From Methanolinea sp. (GTDB lineage Archaea; Halobacteriota; Methanomicrobia; Methanomicrobiales; Methanospirillaceae), in assembly GCA_016699325.1 (NCBI GenBank), contig CP064971.1, forward strand, positions 1,302,001 to 1,366,000: a DNA stretch of 64,000 nt. The letters are read 5' to 3'. The position numbers and the translations under genes are program-made. Positions 17,757 through 26,839 of this stretch are shown here, piece by piece. The stretch's first letter is position 1; each line of letters begins with the position of its first letter. The notes under the pieces are model-generated. The model had not been told where the DNA came from and did not search any database. It saw nothing but the letters and a program-made list of their open reading frames with translations.

Positions 17757-19096
17757 ATGCAAAAAAACACAGCCTTCTCATTAGGTAATATAGCATTAAT
17801 CGATAAAATTGATTCGGAGACCAACTTTTTCGCATCAGTTCTTGGCGGAGTTGGTGGTCGAAGCAAGTCATTCATACCATCCGTAAAAGCTCTCATCAGC
17901 AACAAACTCAATCAATCGGTATCGATCAATAAGATTCTGGACTTTACCCCGACGAACTTCTCAAGACACTGGGGTTTGAAGATACAATTTCAGACCGGAG
18001 TTTGTATCGGACTCTGGAACGACTGGGAGAAAGAAAGTCGATTGTTCTTGACCAGTTTCAACGCTGGATCTCCCAGCAGAGCCTCGTGGATCCAACCCAG
18101 TTCGTGGACTTCAGTTCGAGTTACTTTGAGGGGACAAAATGTCCGCTGGGGGAGTTAGGGTATTCCCGGGACAATCAGCCAGGGAAACTCCAGATCGCAT
18201 TTGGGATCAGTGTCGGCCTCAATAACATACCGACGATGCTGACCATCCAGAAAGGAAATGTTCAGGATAAAAAGCATATGCAGATGCTGATCCGGTTATG
18301 CTCGAGCGTTCTTCCTGAAGGCAGTCTTCTGGTGTTTGACTGTGGAGGGAATACCCAGGATAACAAACGAAGGATCCGCGATCTGAAGTTCCATTATTTG
18401 ACCCTGAAAGCAAAGAAGAAAGGACCATACCGGAACGAGATAACGATCTACCATGCCAGGAAAGAAAGCCAGGTTTCATTCGTTTCTGGCAACCGGGTCT
18501 ATTCATGTGTCAAATATCGGGATGGCGAAGAAGTCCGGTACATATTTTTCTGTGACGACCTGGCCTGTGACCAGTTGACGAAGAAAGCAAGGAAACTTGA
18601 GAAAGACCTGGAGAAGGGGAAGGTTCTCACAAAGAAGGTTGAACGCGGAAAAGATCTCGGCCAGTATATCGCTCCTGAGGGTTGGATCATCGCCCGTGGT
18701 CATCTCCAGAAGATCATTGGCGATATCCCCAACCCCTATGTAACCGGTCTTGAAGGTTTCTTCGTGCTTGAATCAACCATCGATGATGATCCCGAAAACA
18801 TCCTGAATGCCTACAAGAATCGTGACCGTGCAGAGAAGTTCATCCGGGACCTCAAAGAAGGAGCCGAGCTCCGGCCGATCCGGCACTGGTCCAAACACGC
18901 GGTGATCAGGTGCGTGTTGATCGTTTTCCTCACCAAAGTCCTGGTGAGTTTGACACAACTTTTCTGTAAAGATCCCGTCGTGAAAAATCTGAAAGTCCTC
19001 AAAAATTATCTCACGAATTTGACACTTACGATCATATACCCTACATTTCGCAGGTCGACCTCACAAAATAATATTTTCCGAACGCTGGCCCCATGA
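17757..19096 (+). pseudogene. IS1634/IS4-superfamily transposase remnant, frameshifted and truncated
   Basis: A DDE transposase in two frames. The N-terminal part (MQKNTAFSLGNIALIDKID) runs to about 17945, then the coding sense moves to another frame as YPDELLKTLGFEDTISDRSL and continues to about 19040. Catalytic landmarks are FVDFSSSYFEG, VFDCGGNTQDNKR and the YxxRxxxE-like NRDRAEKFIRDLKE. The last residues (RRSTSQNNIFRTLAP) read into the neighbouring element and are not native. One frameshift alone might be programmed, but with the lost C terminus decay is the better reading. Confidence 0.75.
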
Positions 19097-20640
19097 CATC
19101 AAGAATTTGAATCACTTCCTCGTCCAGATTCACGATAAACCGCTGTATCTGCGAATTTAGGGTGACTGTGACTTCCGCCGGTCTCATGAACAGAGTAAAG
19201 ATCCATTTCATGGTCGGGTTCTGGATTGGCTTTTTCGGCTGGTTTTTCACCGTTTTCCCTGTCTTTTTGAGTTGGGACCGGATATGCCACTCGGCTACTG
19301 CATAGACGAATAGGCAGAGCACCATAACCATGGAAAGCGCTTCAATCCTGGTCTCTTTCTTCAGGAAAACTTCGGCAACCCGGAAACTCTTATCCTTCAG
19401 AAACCGGAACCCCCGCTCAACCGATTGCTGCCCCTTATAATATTTCAGGATAGTGTCCGGATCCAGGTCAAGATCATTTGTTGCCAGGATGAACCGTCCG
19501 AGACGTGCTTTCTCCTGCTCGATCACATCCGGAACGATCTCAAGCGGTGAATCGACGAAGAAAACTGTCTCAACAGCCTCATCCTTGCCCGGGCGCCCTT
19601 TTCTTCCGTTCTTCTTTTTCGTCTTTGAGAATACTTGGACCCTATCAGCGGACAGGTAAGTGCGCATCAAACCACAACCGTGCAGCCATGCGTGCATCGG
19701 GCTCACAGGCAAATTCCTTGGCACAGAGCTTCTTCCATGATTTACGCGCTTTATCCAGCCGCTTGGCCAGGTTCCTCACATAGTTATTCTCACCTGCCAT
19801 CCGCCTCTTCTCGGAATGTACCACGGTCCATTTCTGGTCAATTCCGGCGTAGGTAACGAGACGCTCATGAAACGAGTATCCTTCCTCCTTCCCCGGGACC
19901 ATGGGAATATCGGCAAACAGCAGCGACTTGACTTCATCGATGGTAGCAGGGGGCGGTATAGAACGCACTGTCGGCGATATAGTAGGCCTAGTCTTCGAGA
20001 TTCAGGTTCTGCTGTGCCTTACGAATGGTCTCAAGGAGGATCTTCTTGTCTGACTCATTGCCGGGGTAAGCTGAGGTGAACAGCGGGATGCCGTGATGGT
20101 TGGTTACCATCGCAAGGACGAACTGCTTGAGGTCCCAGCGGTGATCTTTATTGTGACCGTAGGTGATCTTGATGGTCCGGAAGTCGTCATCGTCATCGGT
20201 GTCATAGTCACCGTGAACACTGAAACTGGTTGTGTCAGCATGGAGGAGGTGGGTGCCAAACGAGAGTTTTCCATGACTGCCACTACGATATCATTGAACA
20301 GGTCGGTGCTTCCATACTCGTAGATACGGTCGAGTGTCCGGAGGAGAACATCGTCGTTCAGGTGGTCCGGGGTAACACCAGGGCCGAATAACTGTTCTGT
20401 CGAGAGGTTGGTGAAAAATCGCGAGAAGAAATAGAGCCGGCGTTCATTGAAGCCTAGACCGTTCAGGAGCATGGCCTTGACAATCGCTGAATGGGGGAGG
20501 ATATGGTTCCGTGTCTTGGGCAGGGCGTCATCGATTACTGCTGATATTCCGAGTTCATCGATCATGCCGGCCACCAGACCGAGATGGGCAATCTGCTTAG
20601 AACTGAAATTCTTCGCCGTGAATTGAGATACAGGCTCCAC
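19041..20640 (-). pseudogene. IS1634-family transposase (DUF4277 type), heavily decayed
   Basis: An IS1634-type transposase in several pieces. The N-terminal DUF4277 part (HLGLVAGMIDELGISAVIDD) ends near 20262, where one A is missing from an A-run. The next piece holds LLHADTTSFSVHGDYDTD and SAYPGNESDKK, and meets an in-frame TAG at 19988-19990, in NLED-stop-AYYIADSAF. Another shift near 19960 leads to DEVKSLLFADIPMVPGK, and one more near 19660 to the C-terminal part with YYKGQQSVERGFRFLKD, the catalytic glutamate region. Three frameshifts and a stop make it dead. Confidence 0.82.
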
Positions 20641-20662
20641 AGAATATGTATTGCTGCGCTAA

Positions 20663-20780
20663 GATATAACCCTAAGTATTTTATTTCCAGAAATCGTGGG
20701 GCCACGTGCGAAAGGTGGGATATAACCCTAAGTATTTTATTTCCAGAAATCGTGGGGCCACGTGCGAAAGGTGGGATATA
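20663..20780. repeat. Tandem direct repeat, two full 56-bp copies plus a partial third
   Basis: The unit starts gatataaccctaag, includes tttccagaaatcgtgg and ends gcgaaaggtggg. Copies begin at 20663 and 20719, exactly 56 bases apart and identical as far as I can read; a third begins at 20775 but departs after gatata. The third start runs into an imperfect hairpin (tacccttcttttgggta). It lies just upstream of the decayed minus-strand transposase. It could be a duplicated element end or plain slippage. Confidence 0.85.
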
Positions 20781-21030
20781 CCCTTCTTTTGGGTATCCTG
20801 TCAAGATCATTTCCAACTTCTCCCCAGAAATACGCCCAATTCTTGGAGATTTTATCAAGAGATATGGTAGCCTGGAGGCGCCAAATCACTGGTAAATTGC
20901 TTCTGGCGAATTGGGTTAAGTCGTTTAAATTTGATGGAAGTACTGAAAAGTGGCGAAGTTAGGTTAAAAGCCATGGCTCTCTGGAAACCGCGTATCATGT
21001 GGCGATCAGGGAAGAACCCGGGAGAAAGCG
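20781..21030. other. Non-coding remainder beside the repeat
   Basis: Together with the repeat this gives about 390 bases without a gene between the transposase remnant and the HemK2-like gene. It is more AT-rich than its surroundings and I see no gene or structured RNA in it. Confidence 0.4.
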
Positions 21031-21600
21031 TCACCACACAAAACCTCCCTCGTTTTTTACCTTGTATCCCTTCACCACAACCAGGTCCTCACCTTCGATC
21101 CGCATCCGTGCAACCACTTCCCTGCTGAAGCCCTCTTTTTCGATGAGAGCACAGGTTTCGGTAATCCCGGTCAGGGATGAGACCAGCACCAGGAACCGGC
21201 CACCTGGAGCCAGCACCCTCCCGGCATCCTGGATGAACCGGGCAATTACCACCTTCCCGTCAGGACCCCCATCGAGTGCAAACTCCATCCAGTCGTCTAT
21301 TCGATCCTCGGGAGCGGTGGGGAGGTAGGGGGGGTTGAAGATGACGAGATTGAACTGCCCGCAAATTCCTGCAAAGAGATCGGCCCGGACCACTTCTATG
21401 CCGAGCGCATGGGCTGCCCGGACGGCAAACGGATTTATATCCGTGGCAATGACATCTGCGATCCGGGAGAGGTGGCAGGCGATATGCCCGCTGCCGCATC
21501 CAAGCTCGAGGACACGCTCACCCGGCCGGCACTCGGAAATGGCTGCCTCGAGGAGAAGGAGCGTATCCTCTTTCACAGGATACACCTGGGAGGTGGTCAT
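21031..21600 (-). CDS. HemK2/Mtq2-like class I methyltransferase
   Basis: A 189-residue SAM-dependent methyltransferase of the HemK/PrmC-related archaeal group. The SAM loop is VLELGCGSGH (near residues 30-39), an acidic residue ends the next strand in ATDINPFA, and the amide-N-methylating signature NPPYLP is present. Eukaryal and archaeal relatives (Mtq2/HemK2) work with Trm112 to methylate the Gln of the GGQ motif in release factor 1. It is the last gene of the minus-strand translation cluster, about 100 bases after ksgA, which fits that role. Other substrates remain possible. Confidence 0.85.
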   Translation of the reverse strand: MTTSQVYPVKEDTLLLLEAAISECRPGERVLELGCGSGHIACHLSRIADVIATDINPFAVRAAHALGIEVVRADLFAGICGQFNLVIFNPPYLPTAPEDRIDDWMEFALDGGPDGKVVIARFIQDAGRVLAPGGRFLVLVSSLTGITETCALIEKEGFSREVVARMRIEGEDLVVVKGYKVKNEGGFVW

Positions 21601-21707
21601 GGAAAAGCCCCAGGCCGCATTCCTGGTTTCCGTCCGGTGGTGATTTGCTCAGGAGCGGCCATTCCTGTGGCGAGACATGGCTGTACCGGAGACCTTCAGG
21701 GAACAAT

Positions 21708-22478
21708 TCATTCTGACACCACATTGGTGATGGTGGCGAAATCCTCCAGGAAGAGCGCCTCGGGACGGGAGGAAAGGATCTCTTCGGGGAGCCGCTCGAG
21801 CATCAGCGCCGCGACATCCGGGGCAAGCAGCCCCCGGGAATTCCGGAGACAGTTCCTGACCGTCTTTCTCCTGTGGGCAAACAGGGCACGGACCACATCC
21901 GCATAGCGTTTTTTATCGGATATGGGAAAGATCGGGCCACGGGGAATGAGCTTGACCACGGTAGACCGAACCTGGGGTTTGGGGGAGAAGTACTGGGGCG
22001 GGAGGTCGAAGCAGCGTTCCACGCAGCAGTAGGTCTGGACCATGATGGAGAGGCGGCCGCACTCCGGGGTCCCGGCCGGAGCGATCATGCGGCGGGCGAA
22101 CTCGGCCTGGTACATCAGGACCGCCTCTTCAAACCCGATATCGAGCAGCCGGAAGGTTATCTTCGAAGACGCTGAGTACGGGAGGTTTGAGACCACCACC
22201 TGAAAAGGCGGGAGGGCGCAGCGGGCAGCATCGCCATGGGTGAGCGTCAGCCGTCCACCCTGTATCTCATCAGAAAAGATGAGTTCCAGCTCTTCGATGA
22301 GCGCAGAATCGATCTCCACGGCGTTAACGCTGCCACCCCTGTCGAGAAGCGCCCGCGTAAGCGCTCCCCTCCCCGGGCCGATCTCCAGCATCACCCGGTC
22401 TTCAGGCTTGATGATATCGGCAATCTTCCTGATGGCATGCTCATTGACCAGGAAATGCTGGTCCTTCGGGACAGTCAT
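21708..22478 (-). CDS. rsmA: 16S rRNA dimethyladenosine transferase KsgA/Dim1
   Basis: The 256-residue KsgA/Dim1 enzyme, which dimethylates two adjacent adenosines near the 3' end of 16S rRNA during small-subunit maturation. The start DQHFLVNEHAIRKI, SAM motif LEIGPGRGALTRAL, catalytic NLPYSASSKI and the later FSPKPQVRSTVV are all standard. Its ATG overlaps the stop of the DUF655 gene by 4 bases, so it is translated from the rpoF-DUF655 transcript, an arrangement seen in many archaea. Confidence 0.95.
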   Translation of the reverse strand: MTVPKDQHFLVNEHAIRKIADIIKPEDRVMLEIGPGRGALTRALLDRGGSVNAVEIDSALIEELELIFSDEIQGGRLTLTHGDAARCALPPFQVVVSNLPYSASSKITFRLLDIGFEEAVLMYQAEFARRMIAPAGTPECGRLSIMVQTYCCVERCFDLPPQYFSPKPQVRSTVVKLIPRGPIFPISDKKRYADVVRALFAHRRKTVRNCLRNSRGLLAPDVAALMLERLPEEILSSRPEALFLEDFATITNVVSE

Positions 22479-23035
22479 CGTGATGTGAAGACATGGTACT
22501 TGGTATTCGGATCTTCCAGCTCCTCGAGGATCCGGTTCACCACCATCTTGTTGGGGTGTGGAATCGATTTGATCCTCTGGCTGATTTCGGCAAATGAAGT
22601 AAACGGCTTCTTCTCCCGCTCAGCGAGAATCTCCCACATCAGCTTCTTGCCAATGCCCGGGAGGAGGTGGAGCATGTGGAGTTTAGGGGTTATCGATATT
22701 GATTTATTGAAAAACTGCACGAATTCCTGTTCCTTCTCGGCAACGAGCTTCTCGATCACGAACGGCAGCTCCACCTTCGCCGTATGGGTCAGCTCCTCGT
22801 AGGAGATACGGCGCTTGACCCGCTCGATTTTGTCTCGCTCGCCGTCCCCGATATAGACATTATCGTGGATCTGGATGTCCATCGATTTCGGCACCAGTTC
22901 CAGCAGCTTGAACTGGCTGACCCCGATTGCCTGGACGATCGGTTCGCGCTTGAATACCGGACGGGGATCGTCGGGATGGCCCTTCTGGAGGACATCGAGC
23001 ACTATGGCGTTGACCTCTTTACTGTCTGTTTTCAT
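22475..23035 (-). CDS. DUF655 family RNA-binding-like protein
   Basis: A 186-residue protein of the DUF655 family. The start MKTDSKEVNAIVLDVL is at 23035, with GAGAGGA upstream. The N-terminal half is an OB-like fold with the signature VYIGDGERDKI; the C-terminal half has a helix-hairpin-helix in LHLLPGIGKKLMWEIL. These suggest nucleic-acid binding. In archaea it regularly sits between rpoF and ksgA, as here, which points to a role in RNA metabolism, but no function is established. Confidence 0.87.
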   Translation of the reverse strand: MKTDSKEVNAIVLDVLQKGHPDDPRPVFKREPIVQAIGVSQFKLLELVPKSMDIQIHDNVYIGDGERDKIERVKRRISYEELTHTAKVELPFVIEKLVAEKEQEFVQFFNKSISITPKLHMLHLLPGIGKKLMWEILAEREKKPFTSFAEISQRIKSIPHPNKMVVNRILEELEDPNTKYHVFTSR

Positions 23036-23045
23036 GGCGATCCTC

Positions 23046-23396
23046 TCAGAGATGTGAAGCAACCAGCTCGAGGATCCTGTCCAGTTCCTCCCCGGTCAGG
23101 GAGAATTTTTCCTTGGCATAGACGGCCCGCAGCTCGTCCCTTGTCCGGGGAGCGATATTGGCGATCCGGAACGCGATATCCGGTTTCATCTTCTCGAGCT
23201 TCTGGAGTTCATCGACAAGAACCCTGGAATCCTCCGGCGGCATTTTTGCGAGCGTGTTGGCATGCTCGATGCTCCTGCGAAGCTCGTATGACATTTCCTT
23301 TCCGGCGGCGAGTCGTTCGGCTTCCACCTCTGCCAATATTTTTCGTACCTCGGAGAGGGTTACCTTTTCTTCGCTCCGTATCGCCTTCACCTTCAT
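23046..23396 (-). CDS. rpoF: DNA-directed RNA polymerase subunit F (Rpo4/Rpb4)
   Basis: The Rpb4 homologue of archaeal RNA polymerase, which forms the stalk with Rpo7. The protein begins MKVKAIRSEEKVTLSEVRK and ends with the HRDC-like helices (PDIAFRIANIAPRTRDELRAV). I chose the ATG at 23396 because GAAAGGTGA lies 5 bases before it; a GTG three codons earlier would place that site within the coding part. About 116 residues, normal for the family. It lies between L21e and DUF655. Confidence 0.93.
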   Translation of the reverse strand: MKVKAIRSEEKVTLSEVRKILAEVEAERLAAGKEMSYELRRSIEHANTLAKMPPEDSRVLVDELQKLEKMKPDIAFRIANIAPRTRDELRAVYAKEKFSLTGEELDRILELVASHL

Positions 23397-23419
23397 GCCG
23401 GTCACCTTTCTGCAACGTG

Positions 23420-23710
23420 TTACTTTTGTGCTTTTAGATGTTGCGGTCTGGCGATGACGATCTTATCCTTATCGCCATCGCGGACCCGGAGTATCCAGGC
23501 ACGGCCCCGCTGTCCAAGCACCGTCCCGGTCTTACCGTGGAACCGGTGGTGAGGCATGCCCTTCTGGGTACTCGGTTCGCAGACGACATGGACCTTCTGG
23601 CCGGGCTCAAACCTCTGGATAAGGGATGTGACCGGGAGGATTCCCCGTCGTCTTATGTCTTTCTTTAATTTGTACCGTGTCTTCTTTCTTGGTCCATTGT
23701 GGTGTGCCAT
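23420..23710 (-). CDS. rpl21e: 50S ribosomal protein L21e
   Basis: Ribosomal protein L21e, 96 residues, beginning MAHHNGPRKKTRYKLKKDIR, with the family motif QRFEPGQKVHV and PHHRFHGKTGTV. Complete and of normal length. It follows pus10 closely and precedes rpoF by 23 bases. Confidence 0.97.
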   Translation of the reverse strand: MAHHNGPRKKTRYKLKKDIRRRGILPVTSLIQRFEPGQKVHVVCEPSTQKGMPHHRFHGKTGTVLGQRGRAWILRVRDGDKDKIVIARPQHLKAQK

Positions 23711-23716
23711 ATTCCT

Positions 23717-24946
23717 TCACTCCTCTTCGCTGCCACGTACTGCAATGACATCGAGCTCTGTCACCCGGGCAGGTCGGTTGAGAACCCCGGCGAGGCTCGG
23801 CCGGGTCCTCCCGGAATCTCCGGAAATAAGCTCCTTGATGTAGAGGCCTGCTTCACCGGTGACCTCAATGACGAAGCCGTCTTTTCCCTCACCGACCGCT
23901 TCGATGTCGAGAACCTTCCGTTCCCGAATTTTATCGGCTCTCCGGTGGGACACCCGCTGCGGGGTGCGCTGCTCTATTGTGACCCCTTTCAGGGATGCAA
24001 CGGCGGATTTGAGCTCGGAGAGGGATAACAGGCCGTCTATCTCGACCAGGATCCTGTATTTTTTATACGCTTTGTCTGATTTAATGGTTTCCACGTCTTC
24101 CCGCCGTGACCAGCCCGTGAGGGACACTTCAACTCTGCCTGCCGCCTGTGTATTGATGGCCTGCTCAACGGTCCGGAGATCGACAGTCCGCGTGCGCGGT
24201 GTGACGACCTCCATGACGAACGGCCGGCCGGTCCCGATCATCCTGGCATCGATATCCTCCCGGCCTGCCCCATGCAGGACCGCCCCCTCGGCTTTGAACA
24301 GATCGATGACCGGCCTTCCCATCAGCTCCTCTACCGAATCAGGATACTGCTTGCCGGTAAACCCGCACCGCTCACACCCATTCCCCCGGCAGACCCGGCA
24401 GTCCCAGTGTGTCTGGGGAATCCCGCGCTCGAGCTTCCTGTATCTTCCGGAAAAGAACACGGGTTTGACCTGCACCTCTACAGTCCCAGAGAGAGGGTCA
24501 AGAATTGCCACCACATCCGGGTGCAAGAGATCTGCCTCCTTCCCGGTCCGCAGGGCGACCGCTTTTCCCACCTCGCGGTTGATCTCGGACTTGATTGGTT
24601 CCGCATGCGTGAGGGAGAGGTCGCTCCAGACCATCTCTTCGGCCTCGGCCATGAGGGGCGGGATCCGGGTTCCGATAAGAAAGGTCGAAAACTCGGTATC
24701 GTTGATTGCCGTCACAACCCGGTCCGCCCACACGCCGATCTCCTCAAAGAACCCCTGGCAGATCCAGCATGTACCCTCATGCGGCGTGTAAGGCTCGTTT
24801 CGGGCGATAAAGTAGGTGATTCTGAGGGCCACCCCGCGGTTGTCATTGGTTAGAGAGAATGACCTCTTCCCGAACATCCTCCCCAGGCAGTGATCGCAGA
24901 TCTCCCCATAGGCCAGGATTGCTCCTGTCAGTTCCGTCAGGTCCAC
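23717..24946 (-). CDS. pus10: tRNA pseudouridine synthase Pus10
   Basis: Archaeal Pus10, 409 residues, which makes pseudouridine 54 and 55 in the T-loop of tRNA. An N-terminal THUMP-related zinc domain has CDHCLGRMFG and CWICQGFF, and a second cysteine group lies at CRVCRGNGCERCGFTG. The catalytic domain holds the aspartate in AGREDIDARMIGTGRPF and the KIRERKVLDI segment. It overlaps the start side of L21e closely and its own start lies inside trmY (10-base overlap). TrmY acts on the product of Pus10, so the pair encodes two consecutive steps. Confidence 0.95.
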   Translation of the reverse strand: MDLTELTGAILAYGEICDHCLGRMFGKRSFSLTNDNRGVALRITYFIARNEPYTPHEGTCWICQGFFEEIGVWADRVVTAINDTEFSTFLIGTRIPPLMAEAEEMVWSDLSLTHAEPIKSEINREVGKAVALRTGKEADLLHPDVVAILDPLSGTVEVQVKPVFFSGRYRKLERGIPQTHWDCRVCRGNGCERCGFTGKQYPDSVEELMGRPVIDLFKAEGAVLHGAGREDIDARMIGTGRPFVMEVVTPRTRTVDLRTVEQAINTQAAGRVEVSLTGWSRREDVETIKSDKAYKKYRILVEIDGLLSLSELKSAVASLKGVTIEQRTPQRVSHRRADKIRERKVLDIEAVGEGKDGFVIEVTGEAGLYIKELISGDSGRTRPSLAGVLNRPARVTELDVIAVRGSEEE

Positions 24947-25515
24947 CCGGCACTCCTCCTGTCATGCTCGTTGAGCAGAAGGGTTATCGCAGCATTCGCA
25001 TGAAGCGAGAGCGGGCCGACCGAGTAGGCCGGGCAACCGGAGACCATCTCTTCCTCTTCGGCGGTAAGGTTCAGGTGATCGGAGAGGATGACATTTCCGG
25101 GAAGCATCGCGGTCTGCCGGATATCGGCGCCGTTTTCGTTAAGCACCGCAAAGGGGTGTTCGGTAAGGAGCTTTGCGAGCCCCCCTTTCCGTACCGCCAC
25201 GCCCGGACCTGATTCGCGGAAGGTGTCGCCCCGGGGGATGGAGAGGGCCTTCTTGATCAGCGAACCGGTGCTCCGCTCGTCAGGGTTGAAAGACCGTATC
25301 TCCGCTCCGGAAAACCGGATGGTGACCGGAGGCCTGGGGGGACCGAGCAGGACGAGAAAGACCTCGATGTCACGCCTGATCCCATGGGAGAGAAAGAACG
25401 CGGAACCAAGACACCGGCAAAGGATATCCAGCCTCCCTGCCCCGCCGGCCAGGTCGTTCACTGAGAAATCGCTTGAGCTTGGGGCGTGGTGGCCAATCAC
25501 GCAGATCCGTTTCAT
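24937..25515 (-). CDS. trmY: tRNA pseudouridine(54) N1-methyltransferase TrmY
   Basis: TrmY, a SPOUT-fold methyltransferase of 192 residues that methylates N1 of pseudouridine 54 in archaeal tRNA, giving m1-psi in place of ribothymidine. The start MKRICVIGHHAPSSSDFSVN, the EEEMVSG segment and the C-terminal trefoil-knot region VGPLSLHANAAITLLLNEHD are characteristic. It lies 4 bases after srp54 and overlaps pus10 by 10 bases. Confidence 0.93.
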   Translation of the reverse strand: MKRICVIGHHAPSSSDFSVNDLAGGAGRLDILCRCLGSAFFLSHGIRRDIEVFLVLLGPPRPPVTIRFSGAEIRSFNPDERSTGSLIKKALSIPRGDTFRESGPGVAVRKGGLAKLLTEHPFAVLNENGADIRQTAMLPGNVILSDHLNLTAEEEEMVSGCPAYSVGPLSLHANAAITLLLNEHDRRSAGWT

Positions 25516-25519
25516 CCGG

Positions 25520-26839
25520 CTACATCCCGCCGAATCTCTTCATGAGGCGTTGCATGTTGAACTTCCCGGCACCGCCCCGCACCCCTTTGAGAGCCCGTTT
25601 CATGTTCTTATAATATTTGAGCAGTTCCCGGACCTCTTCAGGACGCGAGCCCGAGCCGAGCGCTATCCGGTGGATCCGGGAGCCCCCTATAAGAGAAGGT
25701 TCATCGAGCTCCCTGCCGGTCATGGAGTCCATGATGATCCGGAAGCGCAACAATTTGGCGCTGGTCATCTCGGCAGCATCGCCGGGAAGATCGATGTTCC
25801 CAAGCGGCATCATGCTCATGATCTGCTTGAGAGGGCCCATGCGGTTGACCGCTTCAAGCTGCTTATACATATCCCGAAGCGAGAACTTGCCCCGCATCAT
25901 GGCATTGACATCGATCTCGCTTTCGGCAACCGATTCCTGTGCCCGCTCAATCAGAGCCCTTAGGTCCCCCATCCCGAGGAGACGGGATATAAACCCATCG
26001 GGATCGAACCTCTCGAGATCCTCGATGGTCTCGCCGCTGCCGATGAAGACGATCCCGGAACCGGTCTCCGTGACAGCAGAGAGCGCTCCACCCCCCTTGG
26101 CCGTCCCGTCCATCTTTGTGATGATGACCCCGTCAATGTTGATCGCTTCGTGGAACCGGCGGGCTTGCTCACTTGCCTTCTGCCCGATGGCTGCATCAAG
26201 GACCAGCCACCGGTGGGTCGCGCCGGCCAGGGTGTTGAGGTCGATGATCTCCTGGATGAGGTCATCTTCCAGGGCATGCCTCCCCTGGGTGTCGATAATG
26301 ATGACCTCGGCGGAGCCGGCAGATTTCAGCCCGTCGCGCACAATGACCCCGGCATCTTTCTCCAAGGGGTTTCCAAAACATGGGATATTGATCCGCGAGC
26401 AGAGCGTGGAAAGCTGGTCATAGGCGCCGGGGCGGAACGTATCGGCGCAGATTACGGCCGTTTTCAATCCTTTCCGCTGAAAAAACCGGGCAAGTTTTGC
26501 CGTGGTAGTGGTCTTACCGCTCCCCTGGAGCCCGGCCATAAGGATGGTCTGTGAGCCGAGTGTCACCTCTCCGGCAGACCCCATCAGCTTAACCAGTTCC
26601 TGGTACACGATACGGAGCACATGCTCCCGGACACCCATGCCCTTTGGTGGTTCTTCTTCGAGGGCACGGGTCTTGATAGCCTGGGAGAGCTGCATCACCA
26701 GTCTGACGTTCACATCAGCCTGGATCAAGGCCCGCTGCAGGTCCTTTACCAGATCCTCGACTGCGGCACGGTCGACAACCGTCTTTCCGGCGAGCTTCTT
26801 GAGGGCATCCTTGAGTGAGCTTCCCAGCCGGTCGAGCAT
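25520..26839 (-). CDS. srp54: Signal recognition particle protein SRP54
   Basis: SRP54, the GTPase of the signal recognition particle, 439 residues. The N domain is followed by the G domain with P-loop [24 protein letters not shown] (the G3 box) and [14 protein letters not shown]; the methionine-rich M domain starts near residue 300 and ends [14 protein letters not shown]. It binds 7S RNA and signal peptides at the ribosome and docks with FtsY, whose gene lies directly upstream (stop and start share one base). Confidence 0.97.
   Translation of the reverse strand: MLDRLGSSLKDALKKLAGKTVVDRAAVEDLVKDLQRALIQADVNVRLVMQLSQAIKTRALEEEPPKGMGVREHVLRIVYQELVKLMGSAGEVTLGSQTILMAGLQGSGKTTTTAKLARFFQRKGLKTAVICADTFRPGAYDQLSTLCSRINIPCFGNPLEKDAGVIVRDGLKSAGSAEVIIIDTQGRHALEDDLIQEIIDLNTLAGATHRWLVLDAAIGQKASEQARRFHEAINIDGVIITKMDGTAKGGGALSAVTETGSGIVFIGSGETIEDLERFDPDGFISRLLGMGDLRALIERAQESVAESEIDVNAMMRGKFSLRDMYKQLEAVNRMGPLKQIMSMMPLGNIDLPGDAAEMTSAKLLRFRIIMDSMTGRELDEPSLIGGSRIHRIALGSGSRPEEVRELLKYYKNMKRALKGVRGGAGKFNMQRLMKRFGGM

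Larger units (their letters stand above)
17741..20780. mobile_element. Cluster of two decayed, abutting insertion sequences
   Basis: Two DDE-transposase remnants of the IS4/IS1634 superfamily lie tail to tail: one on the plus strand (about 17757-19045) and one on the minus strand (19041-20640). Their coding ends meet near 19045-19070, which suggests one element inserted into or beside the other. Both contain frameshifts, so neither can move by itself. I could not identify terminal inverted repeats or target-site duplications by eye. A 56-bp tandem repeat flanks the right side. Confidence 0.7.

Noticed and set aside
17757..18158. Programmed frameshifting in the plus-strand transposase
   Set aside because: I see no slippery heptamer or stem near 17945, and the gene has also lost its C-terminal end, so plain decay is more likely.
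19988..19990. In-frame TAG in the decayed transposase as a possible pyrrolysine codon
   Set aside because: The same gene has three frameshifts, and no pyrrolysine genes are in the window; decay is sufficient explanation.
20663..20780. The 56-bp repeats as a CRISPR array
   Set aside because: The copies follow one another without unique spacers, and no cas genes are nearby.
25088..25963. A 291-codon open frame on the plus strand spanning trmY and srp54
   Set aside because: It crosses two genes that are certain on the other strand and has low-complexity Arg/Ser-rich sequence.
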